DNA of 10,591 nt, taken from assembly GCA_002414205.1 (NCBI GenBank), contig DHYQ01000106.1, positions 11,077 to 21,667 of the forward strand. Direction: 5' to 3'. Below are positions 1 to 6,796 of the stretch, in pieces. The notes under the pieces are model-generated. The model did not search any database. It saw nothing but the letters and a program-made list of their open reading frames with translations, and was not told the origin of the DNA. This DNA comes from Gallionellaceae bacterium UBA5126 (GTDB taxonomy: Bacteria; Pseudomonadota; Gammaproteobacteria; Burkholderiales; Gallionellaceae). The position numbers and the translations under genes were made by a program. The stretch's first letter is position 1. The number at the start of each line of letters is the position of its first letter.

Positions 1-87
1 CACCGTCGTTTTCTCAAGAAGCCAGTACGCCCCGGCAGGCAATTCGACCGGTTATGGTATAAGGGCGCTGATTGAAAAGGACGAAAC

Positions 88-1269
88 ATGCAAACAGAGG
101 TCATCATCATCGGCGCAGGCGCAGCAGGCCTGATGTGTGCGCAGCAAGCGGCGCGACGTGGACGGCGGGTGTTACTGCTGGATCACGCCCGTAAACTGGC
201 GGAAAAAATCCGCATTTCCGGCGGTGGCAACTGCAATTTCACCAATCTACATGTCCGCCCGGACAACTATCTATCGCAAAACCCACATTTCTGTCGCTCG
301 GCACTGGCGCGTTACACGCCCCAACATTTTCTCGATTTGTTGCAGCAACACGACATTCCCTTTCACGAAAAGCAGGATGGGCAATTGTTTTGCAGCAGCG
401 GGGCTGAGGCCATCGTTGAGCTGCTGCGCAGTGAATGCGAACAAGCGGGCGTGCAGCGTTTGATGGAGTGCCACATTCACGCCGTGCAACATCAGCCAGA
501 ACAGCCCGGTGCTCGTTTCGAGGTGCAAACCTCACGCGGCAATTTCAGCGCCGACGCGCTGGTGGTGGCCAGTGGTGGGCTGTCGATTCCGAAAATCGGC
601 GCATCGCCGCTGGGTCTGAAACTGGCCGAGCAATTCGGCCTGCCCATCGTGCCGCCGCGCCCCGGCCTCGTGCCGCTGAGTTGCGCACCAGAAGACTGGG
701 CCAATTTTTCTGCCTGTAGCGGCGCCTCTTTTCGCGCCAGCGTCTCGGCGGGCGGGCGCACGTTTACCGAGCAGGTGCTGCTGACCCATCGCGGCCTGAG
801 CGGCCCGGCGATTTTGCAAGCGTCCTCCTACTGGCAACCCGGCGAATGGCTGCACATCGACTTGTTGCCGGGGCAGGATGCGCTGGCCCTGTTGCAAGCC
901 GAGCGCGGCAGCAAAAAATTGCTGTCCACTTGGTTGAGCCAGTGGCTGCCGAAACAGTTTGTCGAAGTGTGGTGCGCCACGCAGACCAACAATCCGCCGC
1001 TCAACCAGTACAACGACCGCCAGCGCGCCGAGTTGGCCGCCCGCCTACACGACTGGCAAGTGCGCCCCGGCGGCACGCTGGGCTACGCCAAGGCCGAAGT
1101 GACCTGCGGCGGCGTCGATACCCGCGCCTTGTCTTCGCGTGACATGCAGGCCAATGCCGTACCGGGGTTATACTTCATCGGTGAAGTGGTGGACGTCACC
1201 GGTCAACTGGGTGGCTATAATTTCCACTGGGCCTGGGCCTCCGGGCATGCGGCGGGCGACGCCGTTTAA
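88..1269 (+). CDS. YhiN/HI0933-family FAD-dependent flavoprotein (NAD(P)/FAD oxidoreductase)
   Basis: A 393-residue flavoprotein of the HI0933/YhiN family, a cytoplasmic FAD-binding family whose physiological substrate is not settled. The N-terminus has the Rossmann dinucleotide-binding motif IIIGAGAAG (residues 6-14). ISGGGNCNFTN (43-53) is the family signature. THRGLSGPA lies in the middle, and GEVVDVTGQLGGYNFHWA (365-382) is the C-terminal FAD-contacting motif typical of the family. The length is normal (about 390-400), and I recall extended likeness to E. coli YhiN (LARYT, YWQPGE and GLYFIGEV blocks). The ATG at 88 is supported by AAGGA at 77-81, six bases upstream. Bases 1-87 hold no gene that I can see; TATAAG at 58-63 resembles a -10 box but has no good -35 partner. 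The next gene (LemA-like) begins 41 bases downstream on the same strand with its own strong ribosome site, so co-transcription is possible but not shown. Family assignment is firm; the reaction is unknown. Confidence 0.93.
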   Translation: MQTEVIIIGAGAAGLMCAQQAARRGRRVLLLDHARKLAEKIRISGGGNCNFTNLHVRPDNYLSQNPHFCRSALARYTPQHFLDLLQQHDIPFHEKQDGQLFCSSGAEAIVELLRSECEQAGVQRLMECHIHAVQHQPEQPGARFEVQTSRGNFSADALVVASGGLSIPKIGASPLGLKLAEQFGLPIVPPRPGLVPLSCAPEDWANFSACSGASFRASVSAGGRTFTEQVLLTHRGLSGPAILQASSYWQPGEWLHIDLLPGQDALALLQAERGSKKLLSTWLSQWLPKQFVEVWCATQTNNPPLNQYNDRQRAELAARLHDWQVRPGGTLGYAKAEVTCGGVDTRALSSRDMQANAVPGLYFIGEVVDVTGQLGGYNFHWAWASGHAAGDAV

Positions 1270-1310
1270 GCCATCTGTTCCAACCAAATTTTTACCTCAA
1301 GGAGAAAAAC

Positions 1311-1916
1311 ATGCGTACATTGTGGATGCTGGGCTTGTTGCTGTTGCTGACCGGCTGCGGCTACAACGACTTTCAGACCAAGGATGAAGACACCAAGGCC
1401 GCATGGTCGGAAGTGCTGAACCAGTACAAACGCCGCGCCGATTTGATTCCGAATCTGGTGGCGGTGGTGCAGGGCTATGCCAAGCATGAGAAGGAGACCC
1501 TGGTGGGCGTGGCGGCAGCCCGTGCCAGCGTCGGCAACATTCAGGCGACGCCAGAATTGATTAACGACCCGGTCGCATTTGAAAAATTCCAGCTCGCGCA
1601 GGGGCAATTGACCTCGGCCTTGAGCCGCTTGATGGTGGTGGTGGAGAAATACCCGGACTTGAAGGCCAATACCCAGTTCCGCGATTTGCAGGCGCAACTG
1701 GAAGGCACGGAAAACCGCATCACCGTGGCGCGCAACCGCTACATCCAGACGGTGAAGGACTTCAACGTGCTGGCGCGCAGTTTTCCCAGCAACCTGACCG
1801 CCATGATATTCGGCTACAAACTCAAACCAGCGTTTACCGTCAGCAATGAACAGGCCATTTCTGATGCGCCCAAGGTAGATTTCAACGCTGCACCGGCCAA
1901 TAGCGGCGGGAAATAG
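1311..1916 (+). CDS. LemA family lipoprotein
   Basis: A 201-residue LemA-family protein. The N-terminus is a lipoprotein signal: a basic start, a run of Leu/Met/Gly, then the lipobox LTGC with the lipidated Cys at residue 16, so it should be anchored in a membrane facing the periplasm. The family hallmark NQYKRRADLIPNLV is at 37-50, followed by long helices rich in Ala, Glu and Arg (about 50-160) that fit the helical-bundle LemA fold. The length is usual for the family. The start at 1311 has a near-ideal AAGGAG at 1299-1304, six bases upstream. The stop is two bases before the ATG of the TPM gene, so the pair is very likely co-transcribed. LemA proteins are frequently encoded next to TPM-domain proteins. 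Their biochemical role is poorly known; envelope stress or membrane organisation is often proposed. Family call firm, function open. Confidence 0.94.
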   Translation: MRTLWMLGLLLLLTGCGYNDFQTKDEDTKAAWSEVLNQYKRRADLIPNLVAVVQGYAKHEKETLVGVAAARASVGNIQATPELINDPVAFEKFQLAQGQLTSALSRLMVVVEKYPDLKANTQFRDLQAQLEGTENRITVARNRYIQTVKDFNVLARSFPSNLTAMIFGYKLKPAFTVSNEQAISDAPKVDFNAAPANSGGK

Positions 1917-1918
1917 CC

Positions 1919-2665
1919 ATGCGCGCCCGCTGGTGGTGGTTGCTACTGCTGCTGTGGTTTAGCGGCGCATGGGCTGAGGTCGCGGTGCCTGCGCTGACGC
2001 AGCGTGTAACCGATTTGACCGGCACGCTGGACAGTGCACAAAACGCTGCGCTGGCACAAAAACTGGCGGATTTTGAAAAACAAAAGGGCGCGCAAATCGC
2101 CATATTGCTGGTGCCCACCACCCAGCCGGAAACCATTGAGCAGTACAGCATTCGCGTGGTCGAAAAGTGGAAGCTGGGGCGCAAGGGGGTGGATGATGGC
2201 GTGTTGTTGCTGGTTGCCAAGAATGACCACAAGTTACGTATCGAGGTCGGGCGCGGGTTGGAAGGTGCACTGACCGATGTCGCCAGCAAACGCATCATTG
2301 CCGACGTCATTTCGCCGCATTTCAAACAGGGTGATGTGGTCGGCGGGCTACACGCCGGAGTAGATGGCATCATGGCGGTGATTCAAGGTGCGCCACTGAC
2401 AACATCCACCCCCACCAGCCCCCATCTCGGCATCCGTATGGACGCGACTGCTTGGTTGGCAATCAGTGCAATTGCAGTAGGCGTTTTATTCTTGTTATGG
2501 CTGCTGTTTTTTTATCGCGGCAGGGGGCGAACTGGCAATGGCGACCGTGCGGATTTTGACGATTTTCACGCCCGCCATAGCTTTGGCAGCAGTCAGGGTA
2601 GCAGCGACAGCTTCAGCGGAGGCGGTGGTGATTTTAGTGGTGGTGGTTCTTCAGGAGATTGGTAG
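1919..2665 (+). CDS. Membrane-anchored TPM-domain protein (YgcG-like), first copy
   Basis: A 248-residue protein with a TPM domain (the TLP18.3/Psb32/MOLO-1 fold; some plant members are phosphatases). Order: signal peptide 1-19 with predicted cleavage after AWA; periplasmic TPM domain about 25-157, containing QRVTDLTGTL, the acidic patch GVDDGVLLLVA (90-100) and IEVGRGLEGALTD (108-120); a polar linker; one membrane helix about 178-199; then a basic stretch (YRGRGR) and a Gly/Ser-rich tail ending GGGSSGDW. The basic residues after the helix put the tail in the cytoplasm. The ATG at 1919 is two bases after the LemA stop, with a purine-rich GCGGGAA just upstream. The stop at 2663-2665 shares a base with the next start. 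It is a tandem paralogue of the protein at 3484-4371. Phosphatase activity should not be assumed. Confidence 0.92.
   Translation: MRARWWWLLLLLWFSGAWAEVAVPALTQRVTDLTGTLDSAQNAALAQKLADFEKQKGAQIAILLVPTTQPETIEQYSIRVVEKWKLGRKGVDDGVLLLVAKNDHKLRIEVGRGLEGALTDVASKRIIADVISPHFKQGDVVGGLHAGVDGIMAVIQGAPLTTSTPTSPHLGIRMDATAWLAISAIAVGVLFLLWLLFFYRGRGRTGNGDRADFDDFHARHSFGSSQGSSDSFSGGGGDFSGGGSSGDW
2653..2658 (+). promoter_or_regulatory. Ribosome binding site that fixes the GTG start at 2665
   Basis: AGGAGA lies inside the last codons of the upstream TPM gene, six bases before GTG 2665. The same reading frame could also begin at TTG 2659, but that codon directly abuts the AGGAGA and cannot be used with it. The GTG also overlaps the upstream stop codon by one base (TAGTG), a common form of translational coupling. 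Confidence 0.75.
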
Positions 2666-3162
2666 TGAGTCTGCAAAAATTTTTCAAACATATTTTCTTT
2701 CCGCGCAGAACCCTGCGCAAATTGTTCCCAGCCAGTACGCTGCAAGCCATTGAGGCGACCATCGCGGCAGAAGAAGCCCATCATCAGGGACAAATCCGTT
2801 TTGTGATTGAAAACACCTTGCCTAGCCAAGCCGCCTGGCAAGATATGTCGTCACGCGCGCGGGCATTGCAACTGTTTGCCGATTTGGGTGTCTGGGACAC
2901 CGAACACAACAACGGCGTGCTGATTTACCTGCTGCTGGCCGAGCGCCAAGTGGAAATCGTCGCCGACCGGGGCGTGAATGCCAAGCTGGGGCAGGCGGTG
3001 TGGAATGAGATTTGCCGCGCCATGGAAACGCATTTCCGTCAGGGGCAATTTGAACAAGGCGCGCTGACCGGCATTCAGAAAGTCAGCGAGCACATGGCGC
3101 TGCATTACCCCGGCATGGCCGACGAGCGCAATGAATTGCCCGATCAGGCTGTCGTGCTGTGA
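2665..3162 (+). CDS. Soluble TPM-domain protein without signal peptide
   Basis: A 165-residue protein read from GTG 2665. It has a TPM-type domain: an amphipathic N-terminal helix with basic residues (FFKHIFFPRRTLRKLF, 6-21), then a helix EATIAAEEAHH (30-40), a beta strand QIRFVIEN (43-50), NNGVLIYLLL (82-91), VEIVADRGV (96-104) and the C-terminal helical part with HFRQGQFEQGALTGI (113-127). This matches the second half of the TPM pattern seen in its neighbours, with the DDG motif replaced by NNG. There is no signal peptide and no obvious membrane helix, so it should be cytoplasmic, perhaps touching the membrane through the basic N-terminal helix. Pairing of a secreted and a non-secreted TPM protein behind lemA is, as far as I know, a recurring arrangement in proteobacteria. 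Its stop overlaps the next gene's start (GTGA), implying coupling. Family call good; function unknown. Confidence 0.88.
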   Translation: MSLQKFFKHIFFPRRTLRKLFPASTLQAIEATIAAEEAHHQGQIRFVIENTLPSQAAWQDMSSRARALQLFADLGVWDTEHNNGVLIYLLLAERQVEIVADRGVNAKLGQAVWNEICRAMETHFRQGQFEQGALTGIQKVSEHMALHYPGMADERNELPDQAVVL

Positions 3163-3467
3163 GCGACTGGCTGACCATCCTGCTGATACTGACCCCGGTA
3201 CTGGGGATGTTCAGCGGGCTACTCTACTTTTTACGCCAACGGCAGCAGGCACGTTATGTCAGCGCACCGCCCCCGCTCAAACCTGCGTTACCCAAACGCG
3301 CTTCTCAACCCCAGTCAAAGTTGTCCAAGGACGCTGAAACCGCCGCCGACGCACTGGAAATCGCTGGAGATGTATTGCAGGTCGTTGGTGTCGCGCTGGA
3401 AGTTGCTTCAGTCTTTACCGGCGAGGGGGGCGGCTTCGGCGGTGGCGGTGCCTCCGGTAGTTGGTAA
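3159..3467 (+). CDS. Small membrane protein with Gly-rich SG-x-W tail, unknown family
   Basis: A 102-residue protein starting at GTG 3159, which overlaps the upstream stop (GTGA); there is no strong ribosome site, so translation probably depends on coupling. I do not recognise the family. Visible parts are: one membrane helix about residues 5-25, followed by the basic RQRQQAR, giving N-out/C-in topology; a Pro-rich, basic linker (36-55); an amphipathic Ala/Val/Leu helix about 57-86; then the tail GEGGGFGGGGASGSW (88-102). The tail is almost the same as those of the two membrane TPM proteins on either side, although this protein has no TPM domain. That, together with the gene packing, argues it is real and works with them. 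Its codon use resembles the flanking genes. An overlapping frame runs through this gene into the downstream TPM gene but is not used (see the next CDS). Confidence 0.8.
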   Translation: MSDWLTILLILTPVLGMFSGLLYFLRQRQQARYVSAPPPLKPALPKRASQPQSKLSKDAETAADALEIAGDVLQVVGVALEVASVFTGEGGGFGGGGASGSW

Positions 3468-3483
3468 TTTTGAAGATGAATAC

Positions 3484-4371
3484 ATGCGGATAAATTTCTG
3501 GATAGTTTTTCTACTTGGGTTGTGCATGGGAAATGTCTGGGCTGACACGACGGTCTCTGCCCCTATCCCGGTGCCTGTACTGCAACAGCGTGTGACAGAT
3601 TTGACTAACACCTTGAACAGCACGCAGATTGCCGATCTCGCGCAAAAACTGGCTGCGTTCGAGCAGCAAAAGGGCACACAACTGGCGGTGCTGCTGGTGC
3701 CGACCACACAGCCGGAAAGCATTGAGCAATACAGCATGCGCGTGGTGGAGCAATGGAAGCTGGGGCGCAAGGGCGTGGATGATGGCGTGCTGTTGCTGAT
3801 TGCCCTGAATGATCGGCGGCTGCGTATTGAGGTAGGACGCGGCTTGGAAGGCAGCCTGACCGACGTCATTTGCAGCCGCATCATTCGGGAAAATATGACG
3901 CCGGAATTCAAGCGCGGCGATTTCAATGCCGGCATCACGTCCGGCGTGACGCGTATCATTCAGGTGGTGAATGGCGAAAAAATGCCATCCATATCCAAAG
4001 TCAAAATCAGCGACTCTAAAACAATCTTTGCCGTACCTACAATCAGCGATGTAATCAAGTGGCTGGTATTTGGTGGCTTTGGTGTCATATTTACCCTTGT
4101 ATTTTTGCTTCCGCTGGGTATTGATCTCATCACCTTTATCTATGGTCGAAAACTTAGCGAAGCACCGTTTTTGCGGAAGCATAGTGTGTTGCGAGACATT
4201 GTGCTTTATGGCGAAAACGTGAAAATTGGGACTGTTGATTCCGGCTCCAGCGGCAGTCGTTCAAGTTCTGACGGAGGTTCAAGTTCCGGTGATGGTGGCG
4301 GTGGGTACAGCGGTGGGTACAGCGGTGGCGGCGGTGATTTTGGCGGAGGCGGTTCCTCCGGCAGTTGGTAA
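3484..4371 (+). CDS. Membrane-anchored TPM-domain protein, second copy
   Basis: A 295-residue paralogue of the protein at 1919-2665. Order: signal peptide 1-20 (cleavage after NVWA); periplasmic TPM domain about 35-164 with QRVTDLTNTL, GVDDGVLLLIA and IEVGRGLEGSLTD; a linker; a long membrane helix about 191-219; a basic cytoplasmic stretch; and a Ser/Gly tail (about 252-295) ending GGGGSSGSW. The ATG at 3484 is chosen because it begins a clean signal peptide. The same frame is open back to 3256, but that part only reads through the small upstream gene in another phase. The ribosome site is weak (GAAG at 3472-3475). Compared with the first copy, the TPM domain is strongly conserved while the linker, membrane helix and tail differ; the tail is longer and contains (SGGY) repeats. 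Glucokinase starts ten bases downstream. Membrane organisation or envelope stress is possible; enzyme activity is unproven. Confidence 0.92.
   Translation: MRINFWIVFLLGLCMGNVWADTTVSAPIPVPVLQQRVTDLTNTLNSTQIADLAQKLAAFEQQKGTQLAVLLVPTTQPESIEQYSMRVVEQWKLGRKGVDDGVLLLIALNDRRLRIEVGRGLEGSLTDVICSRIIRENMTPEFKRGDFNAGITSGVTRIIQVVNGEKMPSISKVKISDSKTIFAVPTISDVIKWLVFGGFGVIFTLVFLLPLGIDLITFIYGRKLSEAPFLRKHSVLRDIVLYGENVKIGTVDSGSSGSRSSSDGGSSSGDGGGGYSGGYSGGGGDFGGGGSSGSW
4299..4328 (+). repeat. 12-bp tandem repeat in the TPM tail
   Basis: CGGTGGGTACAG occurs twice head to tail (4299-4310 and 4311-4322) and is followed by a partial third copy (CGGTGG). It encodes SGGY units of the Gly-rich tail. The unit is a multiple of three, so slippage would lengthen or shorten the tail without breaking the frame. 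Confidence 0.85.
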
Positions 4372-4381
4372 GGGAAATGAG

Positions 4382-5353
4382 ATGACTTGGATTTTGACGG
4401 GTGACATTGGCGGCACCAAAACTCGCTTGGCGTTGTTGGCGGCGGAGGATTTGCGCTTGGGGCGCGAGCAGGTGTATGCCAGCGCGGATTACGGCGACTT
4501 TGCCGATTTACTGGCGGATTTTTTGTACGGGCAAGAGGTGCCTGCGGTGTTGTCGCTGGGCATTGCCGGGCCGATTCAGGGCCGGGTGGTGCAGACCACC
4601 AATTTGCCCTGGCGGATCGACGCGGATGAGTTGCAATCGCGCTTCGGCTTTGCCGCCTGCCATTTGCTGAATGATTTGGAGGTGGTGGCCTGGAGCTTGC
4701 CGGTGTTGCAGGACACGGATGTGCGGGTGTTGCAGGCCGGCATTGAGCAAGCGGGCAACCGGGCGGTGATTGCCGCCGGGACGGGTTTGGGCGAGGCCGG
4801 GCTGTTTTGGGACGGGCAGCAGCATCAGCCGTTTGCCACCGAAGGCGGGCACACCAGCTTTACCCCGACCGATGCAGTGGAGTTTGATTTGCTACAACAG
4901 TTGCAAACAGAATTCGGTCATGTCAGTTGGGAGCGCGTGGTATCCGGCATGGGCATTGTCAGCCTGTACCGCTTTTTGCGCGCCCGCTCTGGCGTGGCCG
5001 AGCCAGACTGGTTGCAGGCCGAGTTGGCCACACAGGATGTCGGCGCGGTGGCCAGCCGGGCCGCCGCCGCAGGCAGCGATGCGGTGTGCGTGGAAACCCT
5101 GCGCCGTTTTGCCAGCCTGTACGGCGCGGAAGCGGGCAATCTGGCGCTGAAAGTGATGAGCCGTGGCGGGCTGTATCTGGGCGGCGGCATTGCGCCGAAA
5201 ATCCTGCCCTGGCTGGAAAGTGGCTTGTTTATGCAAGCATTTTTGCACAAAGGCCGCATGCGCCATCTGCTGGAAGCCATGCCGGTCAAGGTGATCCTCA
5301 ACGAACGCGCCGGGTTGTTGGGCGCAGCGCATTTTGCCCGTCAGGCAGGTTAA
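4382..5353 (+). CDS. glk: Glucokinase
   Basis: A 323-residue glucokinase of the bacterial Glk family (ROK-unlike, E. coli Glk type), which phosphorylates glucose with ATP to glucose 6-phosphate in the cytoplasm. Seen in order: the ATP phosphate-binding loop GDIGGTKTRLAL (7-18); AGPIQGR (62-68); LLNDLEVVAW (95-104), where N97-D98 supply the sugar-binding Asn and the catalytic Asp; AAGTGLGEAGLF (131-142); the sugar-binding EGGHTSF (154-160); FGHVSWERVVSGMGIVSLYR (178-197), which parallels the E. coli GHVSAERVLSG block; and RGGLYLGGGIAPK (281-293). The length matches the family (about 320). ATG 4382 is chosen because it places the P-loop at residue 7 and has AGGGA at 4371-4375. The frame stays open back to 4226, but that part only reads the TPM tail in another phase. 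The ten-base gap to the TPM gene suggests at least some read-through. Confidence 0.95.
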   Translation: MTWILTGDIGGTKTRLALLAAEDLRLGREQVYASADYGDFADLLADFLYGQEVPAVLSLGIAGPIQGRVVQTTNLPWRIDADELQSRFGFAACHLLNDLEVVAWSLPVLQDTDVRVLQAGIEQAGNRAVIAAGTGLGEAGLFWDGQQHQPFATEGGHTSFTPTDAVEFDLLQQLQTEFGHVSWERVVSGMGIVSLYRFLRARSGVAEPDWLQAELATQDVGAVASRAAAAGSDAVCVETLRRFASLYGAEAGNLALKVMSRGGLYLGGGIAPKILPWLESGLFMQAFLHKGRMRHLLEAMPVKVILNERAGLLGAAHFARQAG

Positions 5354-5475
5354 GCGCGGATTTACGCCCACGCTGTGCCTTTTTGCTTTATAGATTGGGC
5401 TAACTGTGGCATGCTTCGCGCCGCCCCGATGGGTTGCATTTTCCCTATTTTTTGCAGTACTTCAGAAAGAAAACG

Positions 5476-6732
5476 ATGAAACGTGTTGATGATTTCCGCT
5501 TGCGCTTTGGTAATAAAGAACTGGTGCCGATCATGATCGGTGGGATGGGGGTGGATATTTCCACGTCCGCACTGGCCTTGGAGGCCGCGCGCTTGGGCGG
5601 GATTGGGCATATTTCCGACGCCATGCTGCCGACGGTCACCGATCGCCATTACGACACCAAATTCGTTAGCCAAAAGCAAAAGCAGTACAAATACAACGTC
5701 ACGAATAACGACAAGTCCAGCATCAAGTTTGATCTGGAACAAGTGGCCGAAGCCTCGCGCATCCACGTGCGCCATACCATGAGCAACAAGACCGGCGACG
5801 GCATGATTTTCATCAACTGCATGGAAAAGCTCACCATGAATGCCCCGCGCGACACCTTGCGTGTGCGTATGCGCGCCGCCATGGACGAAGGCATTGATGG
5901 CATCACTTTGGCCGCCGGTCTACATCTGGGCTCGATGGCGTTGATTGAAGATCACCCCCGTTTCCACGACGTGAAGCTCGGCTTGATTGTGTCTTCCGTG
6001 CGCGCCTTGCAACTCTTTTTGCGCAAGACCAGCAAAATCAATCGCCAACTGGATTACATCGTGGTGGAAGGCCCGCTGGCCGGTGGTCACTTGGGCTTCG
6101 GCATGGATTGGGCCAAGTTTGATCTGCGCACCATCACGCGCGAAGTGTTGGATTTCCTGAAGGCGGAAAACCTCAATATCCCCGTGATTCCGGCGGGCGG
6201 CATTTTCACCGGCAGCGACGCGGTGAGCTATCTGGAAGAAGGCTCCGCCGCCGTCCAGGTCGCCACCCGCTTCACCGTCACCCAGGAATGCGGTATTCCA
6301 CCCAATGTGCAACAGGAATACTTCCGCGCCAGCGAAGAGGACATCGAAGTCAACCAGTTGTCGCCCACCGGCTACCCCATGCGCATGATCAAGCAATGTC
6401 CGGCCACCCATTCCGGCATTCGCCCGAATTGTGAAGCGTTTGGCTATGTGCTGGATGCCAACGGCAAATGCGCCTACATCGACGCCTATAACCGCGAAGT
6501 CGCCGCCCATCCCGATGAAAAGAAAATCGTGGTGACGGACAAGATGTGTTTGTGTACCCACATGCGCAACTACGACTGCTGGACCTGCGGTCACTATGCC
6601 TATCGTCTGAAAGACACCTCGCACAAACTGGCCGACGGGACTTACCAAATCCTCACCGCCGAGCATGTGTTCAAGGACTACCAGTTCAGCACCGATAACA
6701 AGATCGCGTTGCCGGAAAAAATCGAAGCGTAA
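5476..6732 (+). CDS. Nitronate monooxygenase / FabK-like FMN oxidoreductase with Cys-rich C-terminus
   Basis: A 418-residue protein of the 2-nitropropane dioxygenase/nitronate monooxygenase superfamily (FMN-dependent TIM barrel; also includes FabK enoyl reductases). MIGGMGVDIS (20-29) is the N-terminal barrel motif. VVEGPLAGGHLGFGMDW (196-212) contains His205 at the place of the catalytic/FMN-contacting His of the family. IPAGGIFTGSDAVSYLEEG (238-256) followed by VQVATRF (260-266) is the FMN phosphate-binding region. The last about 110 residues are unusual: Cys at 308, 319, 332, 358, 360, 368 and 371, the last four as C-x-C-x7-C-x2-C. ATG 5476 is preferred, with weak AGAAAG at 5464-5469; an upstream TTG at 5434 would add 14 residues outside the family start. 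Bases 5354-5475 upstream hold no gene and no convincing promoter. Superfamily is firm; nitronate oxidation versus another flavin reaction is not decided by sequence. Confidence 0.88.
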   Translation: MKRVDDFRLRFGNKELVPIMIGGMGVDISTSALALEAARLGGIGHISDAMLPTVTDRHYDTKFVSQKQKQYKYNVTNNDKSSIKFDLEQVAEASRIHVRHTMSNKTGDGMIFINCMEKLTMNAPRDTLRVRMRAAMDEGIDGITLAAGLHLGSMALIEDHPRFHDVKLGLIVSSVRALQLFLRKTSKINRQLDYIVVEGPLAGGHLGFGMDWAKFDLRTITREVLDFLKAENLNIPVIPAGGIFTGSDAVSYLEEGSAAVQVATRFTVTQECGIPPNVQQEYFRASEEDIEVNQLSPTGYPMRMIKQCPATHSGIRPNCEAFGYVLDANGKCAYIDAYNREVAAHPDEKKIVVTDKMCLCTHMRNYDCWTCGHYAYRLKDTSHKLADGTYQILTAEHVFKDYQFSTDNKIALPEKIEA

Positions 6733-6751
6733 GTTATTGCGCGGGACATGA

Positions 6752-6777
6752 AAAAAGGTGCAGAAATGCACCTTTTT
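6752..6777. terminator. Bidirectional intrinsic terminator between convergent genes
   Basis: AAAAAGGTGCA (6752-6762), loop GAAA (6763-6766) and TGCACCTTTTT (6767-6777) form a perfect 11-bp hairpin with a stable GAAA tetraloop. The A-run on one side and T-run on the other give a U-tract on either strand. It sits 19 bases after the stop of the plus-strand flavin enzyme and 19 bases after the stop of the minus-strand PH-domain gene, so it can end both transcripts. Confidence 0.88.
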
Positions 6778-6796
6778 CCGTTACCGCTTGCCGCGG

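Noticed and set aside
35..63. A promoter before the YhiN-like gene (TATAAG at 58-63).
   Set aside because: The -10-like box has no acceptable -35 at 16-18 bases; upstream sequence is cut off by the window edge.
3256..3483. A 76-residue N-terminal extension of the second membrane TPM protein.
   Set aside because: It reads the small gene 3159-3467 in another phase, has no ribosome site, and would bury the clear signal peptide beginning at ATG 3484.
3511..4182. A 223-residue minus-strand open frame.
   Set aside because: Antisense of the second TPM gene; no motif or start signal.
4226..4381. A 52-residue N-terminal extension of glucokinase.
   Set aside because: It is the Gly-rich TPM tail read in another frame; the phosphate-binding loop is at its usual place from ATG 4382, which has a good ribosome site.
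5354..5384. A possible terminator after glucokinase.
   Set aside because: GC-rich bases before a T5 run (5380-5384) can form only a weak, interrupted stem.
5383..5411. A promoter for the flavin enzyme (TTGCTT at 5383-5388, TATAGA at 5389-5394).
   Set aside because: No -35/-10 pair with 16-18 base spacing could be found in the 122-base gap.
5434..5475. A TTG start adding 14 residues to the flavin enzyme.
   Set aside because: The added residues do not resemble the family start and no Shine-Dalgarno precedes the TTG; ATG 5476 is better placed.
5920..6771. A 283-residue minus-strand open frame.
   Set aside because: It is antisense to the flavin enzyme, runs through the terminator hairpin, and shows no recognisable domain.
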